A stretch of DNA of 21,824 bases from a virus. The notes under the pieces were generated by a model. It was not told the origin of the DNA and did no database searches. It saw only the letters and a list, made by a program, of their open reading frames with translations. Made by a program: the position numbers and the translations under genes. The stretch spans positions 1-21,824 of IMG/VR virus record IMGVR_UViG_3300005919_000018; one strand, 5' to 3'. Of the stretch, positions 14,296 to 21,817 are shown in pieces. Position 1 is the stretch's first letter, and each line of letters begins with the position of its first letter.

Positions 14296-15726
14296 TTAAA
14301 GGGAAGTTGAGTTAGTATTAGGCTTGGTATTATTACTTTGGTGAGTAGAGCTGACACCACCTAGAGGCCTACCAAGAGCAGCTTCTAGTTCTTTTATTTG
14401 ACCAGCACTTTCTACGGCTTCTTCAAAAGTTAAGTGTCTTTCATCTAGTTTACCTTGGAGTGTCCCTAGGCCGTAGTTTAGTTCTAGTACATCAGCCTGT
14501 GTATCCTTAAGGTCATCAACACCATACCATCTAGGTAATTGGAATGTAGGAGTAGCATCACTAACTTTAGAGGAGTAAAGGATAGCTAGTTCTTTAAATC
14601 TGTTAGTGATAGGTACTATAGACAACGGGATAGTGTAAAAGTGATGTATGTACTCTAGCCTTTGACGGAACTCTACAGATATAGCCCTAAGAGAGCTGAA
14701 GGCTAAGTCCCCAGTATCTCCCGTTAGCGAGTGGTAGGGTACTCCTATTGCCCCAGCTATTCTACGTAGCTCAGCTTGGATAAGTAATGGTAGGTTTTTG
14801 CCTATATCAGTACTCTGGTAGAACTTAATAGACTCGCCTTTATTAAGATACTGAGTATTACCTCCAGATGCTTTAAAGACTATCTTATCCTCCCCGTTCT
14901 CTCCTGTCTCTACCCCAGGCGCACCTGTAGGAGTTAAGGCCATAGGGTTAGTATTCTCTATTATCCATGCAATAGCTTGGGCAGCCTTTTGCTTAGCTAC
15001 CGTAGCTTCTATTAGCTCATCTACTTCGTATAGATTAAGTATAACTGAGGTTAGTAGTGGCAGACCTATCCATTGCCCTGGGGACTCTCTTATAAACTGG
15101 TGTACTATATCTTCCGCTGGAATACTAACTACACTAAAAGGGTTATCTGCCCCAAGCCATAGGTGATTATAGATACCTTTGCGGAAGTAATAGGTAACTG
15201 GCTTAGAGTTATCAAACTTAATACCGTGTTTTACATTATCCTCTTCAGCTCCACCATTATAGAAGATATCGTGCATCTCTGTAGGGATAGCTTGTAGCTT
15301 TAACGGTACTGTATTAGTATTGCCTGTTCGCTGCACCATCATACGAGTATAAGCGTTGCCTGTGATGAACTGTGAGCTGTTTATAATAGACTGGGTGTTA
15401 GCAAAAGTCCCATGGCCATCTAAGTTAGGATTAGCTACAAACTCTTCCCAGAACTTCTGCATTTTCTTATGCTTCTTGCCTTTAGAGTTAGTCCAGTTTA
15501 CCTTAACCGCAGCTAGATAGGTCATATACTTAGTAAGGCCAGTCTTAGCATAGCCATTATTACGAACTAAGTCAGCAGACCTCATTTGAAGGTTAGCTAT
15601 CTCCATAGCTGCTATAGAGTCAGGGTCTCCGTGGATTAGTCCCTTTCTCTTATTCTTATATGAGGTAGATGCCCCCAAGTATGCGGACGGTTGAGTTATT
15701 TTGTTAAATACTACTTGCTCTGTCAT
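14296..15726 (-). CDS. Portal protein, lambda family
   Basis: A 476-residue portal protein that forms the 12-subunit ring through which DNA enters and leaves the head. The start region (GDPDSIAAMEIANLQMRSAD, VRNNGYAKTGLTKY) matches lambda-type portals, which begin with a similar LRARSRDLVRNN-like stretch. Later signatures include SQFITGNAYTRMM, AIPTEMHDIFYNGG, PAEDIVHQFIRESPGQWIG, the LNLYEVDELIEATVAKQKAA helix and IGVPYHSLTGDTGDLAFSSL. The C-terminus is Ser/Thr/Asn-rich and low in complexity. It lies between the gpW-like gene and the protease, as in lambda. Confidence 0.93.
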   Translation of the reverse strand: MTEQVVFNKITQPSAYLGASTSYKNKRKGLIHGDPDSIAAMEIANLQMRSADLVRNNGYAKTGLTKYMTYLAAVKVNWTNSKGKKHKKMQKFWEEFVANPNLDGHGTFANTQSIINSSQFITGNAYTRMMVQRTGNTNTVPLKLQAIPTEMHDIFYNGGAEEDNVKHGIKFDNSKPVTYYFRKGIYNHLWLGADNPFSVVSIPAEDIVHQFIRESPGQWIGLPLLTSVILNLYEVDELIEATVAKQKAAQAIAWIIENTNPMALTPTGAPGVETGENGEDKIVFKASGGNTQYLNKGESIKFYQSTDIGKNLPLLIQAELRRIAGAIGVPYHSLTGDTGDLAFSSLRAISVEFRQRLEYIHHFYTIPLSIVPITNRFKELAILYSSKVSDATPTFQLPRWYGVDDLKDTQADVLELNYGLGTLQGKLDERHLTFEEAVESAGQIKELEAALGRPLGGVSSTHQSNNTKPNTNSTSL

Positions 15727-15735
15727 AGCCTTATC

Positions 15736-16002
15736 CTACCAAATGTCTTTGCCGACTACTAATGGTATAGTAGCATTAGTTTTAAACACAGGAGTAGCTG
15801 GCTCAAGTGCGTGTATGAGGGCTAATAAGTTATCTCTTAGTGCGGTTAGGCTATCTAAGCTTAACTCTTGATAGGTATAGAGTCGAGAGAACGTACTACT
15901 GCCTACTCGTAATGAAGTTAGCCTATTACCTGCTAGTACTGAGTCTATTGCGGCCTGCACTGTAGCTAGTTGGTCTTTTAACTCTTGTAGTGGGATTGAC
16001 AT
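15736..16002 (-). CDS. gpW-like head-tail connector protein
   Basis: An 88-residue protein with the gpW pattern: an N-terminal helix (LQELKDQLATVQAAIDSVLA), a short hairpin (GNRLTSLRVGSSTFSRLYTY) and a second helix (LTALRDNLLALIHALE). gpW binds under the portal and prepares the tail attachment site. Lambda gpW is 68 residues; here about 20 residues are added at the C-terminus. Gene order terminase, W, portal is that of lambda. An AGG inside the stop of the small upstream gene can serve as ribosome site. Confidence 0.8.
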   Translation of the reverse strand: MSIPLQELKDQLATVQAAIDSVLAGNRLTSLRVGSSTFSRLYTYQELSLDSLTALRDNLLALIHALEPATPVFKTNATIPLVVGKDIW

Positions 16003-16005
16003 AAG

Positions 16006-16113
16006 TTACCTATTAATTATAAATGAGAGTATTGCTAGGGAGATAAAGAATATCAATACCAGCGGAAAGAGAAGCAAGGATACTATGTCTCTTATTCTTA
16101 GTTTATTTTGCAT
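16006..16113 (-). CDS. Small single-span membrane protein, 35 residues
   Basis: A short frame between terminase and gpW-like genes. Its ATG lies inside the last codons of the terminase gene, and its stop is 3 bases before the next start. The product has a basic start (MQNKLRIRDIV), one strong hydrophobic span (residues about 10-33, LLLFPLVLIFFISLAILSF) and a short polar end (NR). The basic N-terminus predicts that it stays inside. Coupling by overlap on one side and a tight junction on the other support translation. No family is recognised. It could be a membrane-acting accessory such as a small holin-like or exclusion peptide, which is inference. Confidence 0.6.
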   Translation of the reverse strand: MQNKLRIRDIVSLLLFPLVLIFFISLAILSFIINR

Positions 16114-18046
16114 ATAGATAGCTCTCTATAGCCTTCCATTGAGCATGAGTATAGTTTCTAATTCCAATGGCATAGGCGGCATGTAGTGCTAGTTTCTCAG
16201 CATCTATAGCCTCCTTACGTCTTCCAGGAATTAGCTTATATACAGGCTTACTATAACTACTGTTCATGTCTAGTATCTTACGACAGCTAGTCATTTGATC
16301 TTCGTAGCTACCATAGGACTGTTTATTAAAGTAGTACATGTTACTACGAGCCTCCTTATTCATATTAAGGTTTACTCGCTTAAGTACCTGGTCGTGCGCT
16401 CTATGCGCTCCTAGGTTAAAGACACTAACCCCCATAGTTTCAGCTATTGTCTTTCTAGCCTGCTGGTCTCTAGTTATATCTATTAGCGGCTCTCTGTATA
16501 TCTCGTCCTCTGAATGCCGTAAGTCCCTTACCCCTTTAACTGCAAATATCTGTTTATTACTAGCTATGTTCTTTAGTACCCATCGGTAAACTAGCTCAGA
16601 GTTATCAGCACTATCTATAGAGAGTGCGGCAACCTTAAGTGTCTTACCGTTAGAGTGAGGAATAGTACCATGAACTAACAAGTCAGATAGCTGTGTCCAT
16701 ACTTCTGAGTCTTGATTTAGCACATCACCAAATATCTCCTCCCATTTAACTAGCCAACTATTATTGTTCCTTCCCCATGCACGTATAACATAGGCAAATC
16801 TATTGTCTTGGACATCTACACCTGCTGTTAGTACTAACCCCTCTGAGGGTACTATGCCTTCTGGGTAGTTAAGTCGCAGTTTCTCCATCTCTTTAGCCCC
16901 GAGAGCAGTGATACCAGAAGCATAAGGTAATCCTCCGCTATTGTTCCTATAGCTCTTCATCAGGCTTTCATTACCTTTGAGAAGGTCTAGTTCAGCTAAT
17001 ATCTCTTTCTGGGCTAGTTCCCTAAAGGTAGAAGAAGATAGAGTAGATAGTAGCTCAGGTATGTGGAAGCCAAAGGTCTCTGTTACCTCTGGCCTTTCAG
17101 CGTGCCATCCCTTAGAGAAGTTACCTGTGAAGTCAGTAAACCCAAACTTCTTACCATTCTCAATGTTCTGGTTCTTTTCCTCGAATGACCATATACCACT
17201 ACAAGCCGGACACTCATAGTAAGCAGAGTCAGGGTTATGTTTGCCATATAGTTCATCTATGTATCTGTCTTGGTAGTCGTCATACTTGAGGTTATCTAGG
17301 CTTAACTCTATTAACTCTTTACAATGATGACACTCGGCCTTAAACACTAGCTTATTAGACTGCTTATATCCACTCTCTACCCTAGAGAAGTCTTTATCAG
17401 TAGGAGTACCACCGAAGATAAGCTTCTTAAAGCCTATAGGAAAGGTCTTCTGTCTTCCTTTTACGTTCTCTAGTGTGTCACCTTGCCCTTTTACATCATC
17501 CTTAACGTCATCTGGCTCTTCTACTCCTATGAATGGTATAGAGCTGGTCTTTGCGGAAGAGATAGCCCCTAGTGTAGTAAGTTTAAGAAAGCCACCAGGG
17601 AACTTAAAGTACGAGAAGCTTTCTTTAGCTACCCCTATATTAATAAGTTCTTTTAGTACTCTTGTGCCATTAAAGAAAGGTTTAAGCTTCTCTCTGCTAT
17701 ACACCTTAGACGGCTCTAGTCCTGGGAAAGCCCATTGCATCTTCGTAGGGGTAGTGTGGATAACTTTACCTATAACGCCATTAGTAAGCTCACTCCACCC
17801 GACTTGAGAACCTTTCATTGCAACTATAATATAGATACTTCGGTTATCACAGCAGTCATATATGTACTCTAGTGCTGGTATCTTATCAGGATCAAATTTA
17901 CCAGTAAAGTGACTCTCTTCTTGGGCAAGTATTCTATGGTCACGTAACCATTGCCTAGTAGAGGTTCTAATAGCAGGCTTGAGTAGGGAGAGTAATCCAC
18001 CGAGTAGCTTTCTTTCAGCCGTATTAGAAAATAGCCTCTCAATCAT
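16103..18046 (-). CDS. Terminase large subunit, GpA family
   Basis: A 647-residue DNA packaging motor and nuclease, close to lambda gpA (641). The ATPase part has the GpA-type variant Walker A MKGSQVGWSE (residues 77-86) and a Walker B-like FIGVEEPDD (172-180) followed by ENVKGRQKTF. Cys239/Cys242 (CHHC) and Cys279/Cys282 (CPAC) form a zinc ribbon. The nuclease part has acidic residues in LTAGVDVQD (Asp411) and SIDSADN (Asp478). It overlaps the small subunit gene by 4 bases (ATGA), and its end overlaps a 35-residue gene. The family suggests packaging from cos-like sites, but no cos site was identified. Confidence 0.96.
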   Translation of the reverse strand: MIERLFSNTAERKLLGGLLSLLKPAIRTSTRQWLRDHRILAQEESHFTGKFDPDKIPALEYIYDCCDNRSIYIIVAMKGSQVGWSELTNGVIGKVIHTTPTKMQWAFPGLEPSKVYSREKLKPFFNGTRVLKELINIGVAKESFSYFKFPGGFLKLTTLGAISSAKTSSIPFIGVEEPDDVKDDVKGQGDTLENVKGRQKTFPIGFKKLIFGGTPTDKDFSRVESGYKQSNKLVFKAECHHCKELIELSLDNLKYDDYQDRYIDELYGKHNPDSAYYECPACSGIWSFEEKNQNIENGKKFGFTDFTGNFSKGWHAERPEVTETFGFHIPELLSTLSSSTFRELAQKEILAELDLLKGNESLMKSYRNNSGGLPYASGITALGAKEMEKLRLNYPEGIVPSEGLVLTAGVDVQDNRFAYVIRAWGRNNNSWLVKWEEIFGDVLNQDSEVWTQLSDLLVHGTIPHSNGKTLKVAALSIDSADNSELVYRWVLKNIASNKQIFAVKGVRDLRHSEDEIYREPLIDITRDQQARKTIAETMGVSVFNLGAHRAHDQVLKRVNLNMNKEARSNMYYFNKQSYGSYEDQMTSCRKILDMNSSYSKPVYKLIPGRRKEAIDAEKLALHAAYAIGIRNYTHAQWKAIESYLYAK

Positions 18047-18735
18047 AATAGTCTCGCTGGTTTGTTGTCTATCTCTATCTCTTCTAGTACTATATCTTTA
18101 GCTAAGATAGCTTGCACAAACCTTGAGGAGTCGTAAACTGCACCTTCTATCATCTTAACCCCTAGAGTACCTAGTGTCTCCATCGCTAAGTCTACTTGTT
18201 TCTCGGCCTCTGTACTTTCTAGTCCTATAGTAAGGAGCGCTTGTCTAATAGACATGATGAAGGGTTCAAGCAAGTCAACTAAGACCCCTAGGCTTATATA
18301 CTCCCCGCGCTCGATGGCGGCTTTAATCCATAGATGACTTTCTCTGGCAATGCCTAGTCTTATCTCTTGCTTTATCTTAGCTGCCATAAGTGGAGGTATA
18401 TCACCATTATCACTATCATAAGTTCTCTTGGGGGCTAATTCTAGCTTCTTCTCTCTAAGTTTCTTATCGTTCTCTAACTTTTCTACTTTGAGGCCATAGT
18501 CCTGCTTCGCCTTAAGTATCTTTAGGTCAGCATTCTTCTTAAAGTGAGACACATAGGTTTGTATACACTCCTTATATGAATAGTCAATCAGAGGATTAGG
18601 GAGCCTTCCTACCTGCATCTCTTGGTACAGTAAAGATACGTTTACCCCTAAGATACCTGCTAGTACTATAGGTGATACCTTAGCATCTAGGTCTACTAGG
18701 TTTCCTGTCGAAGGTAAGTCTGTATCGTAAGCCAT
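18043..18735 (-). CDS. Terminase small subunit-like DNA-binding protein
   Basis: A 230-residue protein directly upstream of and coupled to the large terminase gene. Residues about 19-48 (VSPIVLAGILGVNVSLLYQE, then VGRLPNP) look like a winged helix-turn-helix as in lambda Nu1. A charged coiled coil follows (residues about 75-105, KAKQDYGLKVEKLENDKKLR), then a helical C-terminal half likely to bind the large subunit. It is first in the leftward operon, about 40 bases after the predicted transcription start, and has no visible Shine-Dalgarno sequence. Position gives most of the support for the call. Confidence 0.8.
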   Translation of the reverse strand: MAYDTDLPSTGNLVDLDAKVSPIVLAGILGVNVSLLYQEMQVGRLPNPLIDYSYKECIQTYVSHFKKNADLKILKAKQDYGLKVEKLENDKKLREKKLELAPKRTYDSDNGDIPPLMAAKIKQEIRLGIARESHLWIKAAIERGEYISLGVLVDLLEPFIMSIRQALLTIGLESTEAEKQVDLAMETLGTLGVKMIEGAVYDSSRFVQAILAKDIVLEEIEIDNKPARLL

Positions 18736-18761
18736 TGATATAGTTAGGTTAATTTAAAGGA

Positions 18762-18790
18762 TTGCACTAATGATAGCTTTATGATACACT
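18762..18790 (+). promoter_or_regulatory. Possible rightward promoter for fibre/lysis unit
   Basis: TTGCAC (18762-18767), 17 bases, TACACT (18785-18790) is a weak sigma-70 match (three and four of six positions). The rightward unit must start somewhere in this 110-base gap. This candidate's -10 box overlaps the -10 box of the leftward promoter, so the two could not be occupied together. Confidence 0.35.
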
Positions 18791-18809
18791 ACATTTAATA
18801 CCTTGTCAA
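18781..18809 (-). promoter_or_regulatory. Main leftward promoter of the structural operon
   Basis: On the minus strand TTGACA (18804-18809), exactly 17 bases, then TATCAT (18781-18786). The -35 box is perfect and the -10 box matches five of six. Transcription would start near 18774, about 40 bases before the terminase small subunit ATG. It is readable by a host sigma-70 polymerase without a phage factor, although an activator or repressor may act here. Confidence 0.85.
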
Positions 18810-18846
18810 TCAGGGATTACAAACACTCCATATATAGAGGCTTTAG

Positions 18847-19125
18847 ATGATTATTACTACTAATGGGAATTACCAAGTCCTACAGACCTCCCCCCGTAAC
18901 TGGTCTAGAGTGGCTATCTTTATCTCTGGTGCTTTAGGAGCTGCTACAGTAACCCTAACCTATATAGATGACTTTGGCTCATATATAGCTCTTACTGATG
19001 GGGATGTTACAGACCTACCTACACAGTTAGCAGCTAGCTTAGGCGATAATATGCCACTTTATCTTACGGTTACTGGTGCTGATGGTAGTACTAATATTAG
19101 TATGCTGGCTAGAGACTTAAACTAA
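18847..19125 (+). CDS. Small hypothetical virion-associated protein
   Basis: A 92-residue beta-rich protein, the first gene of the rightward unit. The ATG has AGAGG six bases upstream. The middle reads GALGAATVTLTYIDDFGSYI, which resembles ELGGVILTVTYEDELGNEIA at the start of the next protein, so the two share an N-terminal type of domain. The stop overlaps the next start (TAATG). There is no membrane segment or signal. A small structural protein linked to the tail fibre, or an attachment domain, would fit; no named family is recognised. Confidence 0.7.
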   Translation: MIITTNGNYQVLQTSPRNWSRVAIFISGALGAATVTLTYIDDFGSYIALTDGDVTDLPTQLAASLGDNMPLYLTVTGADGSTNISMLARDLN

Positions 19126-20204
19126 TGAGCCTTATTGCTAATAGTTTTATAAAAAAGACCCTAATAGCTAAGGCAATAGAGTTAGGTGGTGTAATACTTA
19201 CTGTTACATATGAAGATGAATTAGGTAATGAAATTGCTTTCTCCCCGCTAGATTTATTTAGTGGCGGAGAGCAAGGAGTGGGGTTTGATTTTTTTGATGT
19301 TCCTACGCTATCACAGGACGCAGCAGGCACAACTCCAGTAACCGCAGACGCTCAGCCTGTTGGTCGCGTGCTTGATAAGTCAGGCAATGGTAATCATGGT
19401 ACGCAAGGGACACAATACGCTAGACCAATATATAATACGCTACCAGATTGTATTACTATTGATAAAGTTATCGATGCTATTATCGTTACTGTTCCAGTAG
19501 GAGGATGGGTAGGTTCGATGGTCATCGGGACTGGTGATGGTACTGCAAGTTATGGTGTTGATCTGCCTGCTGGTTCGCATAAGATAGGTGGCCAGTTCTT
19601 TTCTAGTAATAAGATATTTGGGGTGCTAATACGAGAAGGGGCTGTAGCTGATGCAGACCTGGCAAAAGTAGAAGCTTATTTTGTTGAGAATGGGGCTAAA
19701 GCAAGTTATGGCGATGCGACTAGTCTAACAAAGGCATGGAAGGATAAAAACATAACTATATTCCCAGCAATTGATACGAAAAACGTTACTAATTTTGCAT
19801 CATCATTTGCGGGTAATAAATACACTGAATTCCCATCAATTGATACTAGCGAGGGTATTTACTTTAACTCGGCATGGACTAATACTAATTTATCAACATT
19901 CCCACTTCTAGATTTTAGGAAAGCAACAACATTTAGTACCTGCTGGTATTTAAATGTTAACCTGACTGATTTCCCAGCTCATTCATTTGATAACTGTTTA
20001 TGTACTAACTTTATGTATGCATTCCATTTTACTAATCTATCTCAAACAAGCATAGACGGAATATTAGTTAGCATAAATAGCAACCTGACAAGTTCAGGAC
20101 TATTTTGGCAGTCAGGAGGATCAGCACCAAGCGCAACAGGTAGAGCAGCAATAACAGCCATGCGGTCGCGGGACTGGGCAATTGGAGTAACAGGAGGATT
20201 CTAA
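19125..20204 (+). CDS. Tail fibre-like protein with leucine-rich-type repeats
   Basis: A 359-residue protein. Residues 1-45 resemble the preceding small protein. Residues about 48-90 (GFDFFDVPTLSQDAAGTTPV, VLDKSGNGNHGTQGTQ) match a module common in phage fibres and spikes. Residues about 200-315 carry irregular repeats of about 22 residues with the theme FPxxD(T/F)xxxTxFxxxW, like BspA/DUF285-type surface repeats. The end (TSIDGILVSINSN, then RDWAIGVTGGF) is the usual closing part of such fibres. It probably binds the host receptor. The repeat part has fewer CTAG and more GATC than its neighbours, which suggests a module gained by transfer. A remnant of another frame follows the stop. Confidence 0.75.
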   Translation: MSLIANSFIKKTLIAKAIELGGVILTVTYEDELGNEIAFSPLDLFSGGEQGVGFDFFDVPTLSQDAAGTTPVTADAQPVGRVLDKSGNGNHGTQGTQYARPIYNTLPDCITIDKVIDAIIVTVPVGGWVGSMVIGTGDGTASYGVDLPAGSHKIGGQFFSSNKIFGVLIREGAVADADLAKVEAYFVENGAKASYGDATSLTKAWKDKNITIFPAIDTKNVTNFASSFAGNKYTEFPSIDTSEGIYFNSAWTNTNLSTFPLLDFRKATTFSTCWYLNVNLTDFPAHSFDNCLCTNFMYAFHFTNLSQTSIDGILVSINSNLTSSGLFWQSGGSAPSATGRAAITAMRSRDWAIGVTGGF

Positions 20205-20343
20205 AGACGGTTTCGAGACTACCGCTTGGCAAGACGTAGATCAGACGGACTACTTGTGGCTACTTACAGCAGACCCAGAACCATACGGGTACGAGCAGTT
20301 TAAACTAGATAGTTCTTTATGGGTTACTCCTACTACCACTTAA
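20191..20343 (+). pseudogene. Orphan 3' coding remnant after the fibre gene
   Basis: In the +1 frame relative to the fibre gene, an open stretch of 50 codons without a start codon reads DGFETTAWQDVDQTDYLWLL, then TADPEPYGYEQFKLDSSLWV, to a TAA at 20341-20343, just before the lysozyme ribosome site. The sequence looks like real protein (aromatic and acidic residues, no low complexity) and could be the end of a small gene whose start is the first part of the fibre gene. I infer that a fibre module was inserted or exchanged, leaving this piece untranslated. Translation by frameshifting at the preceding GGAGGATTCTAA is conceivable but unlikely. Confidence 0.55.
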
Positions 20344-20357
20344 TTTAAGGAAGTTAG

Positions 20358-20768
20358 ATGTTAAATAAAAACTTAATAAATTTAGTTAAAGAAAACGAAG
20401 GGTTAAGGTTAAAACCTTATAGGTGTCCTGCTGGTAAGCTAACTATCGGATATGGTCATAACCTTGATGACAATGGAATTACTAGACTACTTGCTAATGA
20501 CCTATTACATATTGACTTAGAAGATGCAAGTAGAGACCTATTTAATGCCTTCCCTAGCTATACTGAACTGTCAGAAGTTAGACAAAATGCTTTAATTGAT
20601 ATGTGCTATAACTTAGGTATCGGAGGTCTACGTAAGTTTAAACTAATGCACAAAGCTCTAGCTAACAAAGACTTTAAGGAAGCAGCTATCCAAGTATTAG
20701 ACAGTGGCTATTCTAAAGACGTTGGATTAAGAGCTACTAGAAACTCTATAGCTATAGAAGAAGGCTAG
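20358..20768 (+). CDS. Endolysin, GH24 lysozyme
   Basis: A 136-residue muramidase of the T4 lysozyme/GH24 family that cuts the beta-1,4 bond between N-acetylmuramic acid and N-acetylglucosamine. The catalytic pattern E-8-(D/C)-5-T is met by Glu14, Cys23 and Thr29 in ENEGLRLKPYRCPAGKLT; Cys at the second place is usual in many phage members. IGYGHN follows, and ALIDMCYNLG, then GLRATRNSIAIEEG close the fold. The N-terminus is not hydrophobic, so this is not a SAR endolysin and needs a holin to leave the cytoplasm. AAGGAAG stands seven bases before the ATG. It is the first gene of the lysis cassette. Confidence 0.93.
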   Translation: MLNKNLINLVKENEGLRLKPYRCPAGKLTIGYGHNLDDNGITRLLANDLLHIDLEDASRDLFNAFPSYTELSEVRQNALIDMCYNLGIGGLRKFKLMHKALANKDFKEAAIQVLDSGYSKDVGLRATRNSIAIEEG

Positions 20769-20776
20769 TACTCCTT

Positions 20777-21052
20777 ATGCCTATTACTCCTGATACTTAT
20801 GACAGTACTACTGAAGCTAGACTACGTAGACTAGAGGCGTTTCAAGCCCAAGCTATTGTCTATAGAGAGATAAATGCTACTGCACAAAGAGTGTCACAAC
20901 AACAGTATGAATGCTTAGACAAGAAACTAGACCAACTGTTAGCTGAAAAGTCTAAAGAGAAGGGCTTTCTAGGTGGAGTAGTTCTAGTGTCTGGGTCAGT
21001 AATAGCAATCCTATCTACGTTTTATGAAAAAATTATTAACTTACTTCACTAA
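20777..21052 (+). CDS. Holin-accessory-like membrane protein (XhlA-like layout)
   Basis: A 91-residue protein with an N-terminal polar coiled-coil part (EARLRRLEAFQAQAIVYREI, then CLDKKLDQLLAEKSKEK) and one membrane span near the end (residues about 67-83, FLGGVVLVSGSVIAILSTF). Such a layout occurs in XhlA-like and other holin-associated proteins of lysis cassettes. It follows the lysozyme by 8 bases and has no clear ribosome site of its own. It may be the holin, a holin partner or an antiholin. Confidence 0.6.
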   Translation: MPITPDTYDSTTEARLRRLEAFQAQAIVYREINATAQRVSQQQYECLDKKLDQLLAEKSKEKGFLGGVVLVSGSVIAILSTFYEKIINLLH

Positions 21053-21064
21053 AAGGAACCAACT

Positions 21065-21328
21065 ATGCTAATTTACCTACTATGTAATCTAATCGCTTTA
21101 GTAGGGCTTACCCTACACTGGCTAAAGCGTTATCTAAGAAAACAGACAACTAACAACTTCGGAAAGTATCTATATGTCGAAGGCAAGTATACTGCGTTAA
21201 GTGTTATCACTACACTTGGGGTAGTAGCTGTGTCAGTAGAACCATCAGTATCTCTGTCAGACCCCTATGGACTAGGCAAGTTCCTAGCTATTGGGTATAC
21301 CATAGATAGTGTGATGAATAAGGAGTAA
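21065..21328 (+). CDS. Putative holin
   Basis: An 87-residue membrane protein. Hydrophobic spans lie at residues about 2-18 (LIYLLCNLIALVGLTLHW) and 42-58 (ALSVITTLGVVAVSVEP), with a weaker one near 71-80 (GKFLAIGYTI); basic residues (KRYLRK) follow the first span. Size, topology and place between lysozyme and spanin genes suit a holin that makes the membrane holes for lysozyme release. AAGGA stands eight bases before the ATG. Which of this and the upstream protein is the pore former cannot be decided from sequence. Confidence 0.6.
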   Translation: MLIYLLCNLIALVGLTLHWLKRYLRKQTTNNFGKYLYVEGKYTALSVITTLGVVAVSVEPSVSLSDPYGLGKFLAIGYTIDSVMNKE

Positions 21329-21331
21329 TCT

Positions 21332-21817
21332 ATGCCAAGCCTTTACGTTTACCTAGGTCTCGCACTAGCTATCTTCTCGTTAGGGCTAGGTGCTGGCTAT
21401 AAGGCTAAAGATGTATTAGTAAAGGCAGAGCAATCTACAGTACTCAAGCTAGAGAGGGCTAAGTTGGTAGAGGTTAGAGAGCTAAATAAAACATTACTAT
21501 CTGAACTATCAGCTAAAGAAGCAGAGATAAAAGTAGAAACTAAGATAGTTAATAGAGAGGTTATACGATATGTACCTACCATACAAAAGACTGATAGCGA
21601 GTGTAATATTAGCGTTGAGTCTAAACGCTTGCTCACCTCACTTATCGACCCTGTGTCCGCAGCCCCCAGAGGAACTGTTAGTCCCGATACCAGACCCTCA
21701 GATATTAGAACGTCAGATCTCATTACTAACCTAACTATTAACTTAGGGAAGTATAAGGTAGCTCAGGCTAGATGTAACTCCCTTATCTCCTGGTTTAAAC
21801 AACAAAAAATAGATTAG
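21332..21817 (+). CDS. Rz: Inner-membrane spanin (Rz-like)
   Basis: A 161-residue i-spanin. One N-terminal membrane span (residues about 5-23, YLGLALAIFSLGLGAGYK) anchors it in the inner membrane, followed by a long periplasmic coiled coil (KLERAKLVEVRELNKTLLSE and on). The C-terminal part (SECNISVESKRLLTSLIDPV, then CNSLISWFKQQ) matches the usual Rz-type end with paired Cys and a final amphipathic helix. With the o-spanin nested in it, it fuses inner and outer membranes at the last step of lysis. AAGGAG precedes the ATG. It implies a Gram-negative host. Confidence 0.85.
   Translation: MPSLYVYLGLALAIFSLGLGAGYKAKDVLVKAEQSTVLKLERAKLVEVRELNKTLLSELSAKEAEIKVETKIVNREVIRYVPTIQKTDSECNISVESKRLLTSLIDPVSAAPRGTVSPDTRPSDIRTSDLITNLTINLGKYKVAQARCNSLISWFKQQKID
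21570..21734 (+). CDS. Rz1: Outer-membrane spanin (Rz1-like) nested in the i-spanin gene
   Basis: In the +1 frame fully inside the i-spanin gene, a 54-residue lipoprotein begins MYLPYKRLIASVILALSLNA with Cys21 next. The basic start, hydrophobic core and LNAC lipobox form a signal peptidase II site. The mature 34 residues are proline-rich (CPQPPEELLVPIPDPQ), typical of Rz1 proteins. AGAGAGG lies about nine bases before the ATG. Its lipid anchors it in the outer membrane, where it binds the C-terminus of the i-spanin. The nested layout is that of lambda Rz/Rz1. Confidence 0.9.
   Translation: MYLPYKRLIASVILALSLNACSPHLSTLCPQPPEELLVPIPDPQILERQISLLT

Noticed and set aside
20191-20210. prfB-like +1 frameshift at GGAGGATTCTAA extending the fibre protein into the remnant
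   Set aside because: A Shine-Dalgarno-like GGAGG is present, but Phe-tRNA would pair poorly with TCT after a slip and the spacing differs from prfB; the fibre already has its usual end (TGGF).
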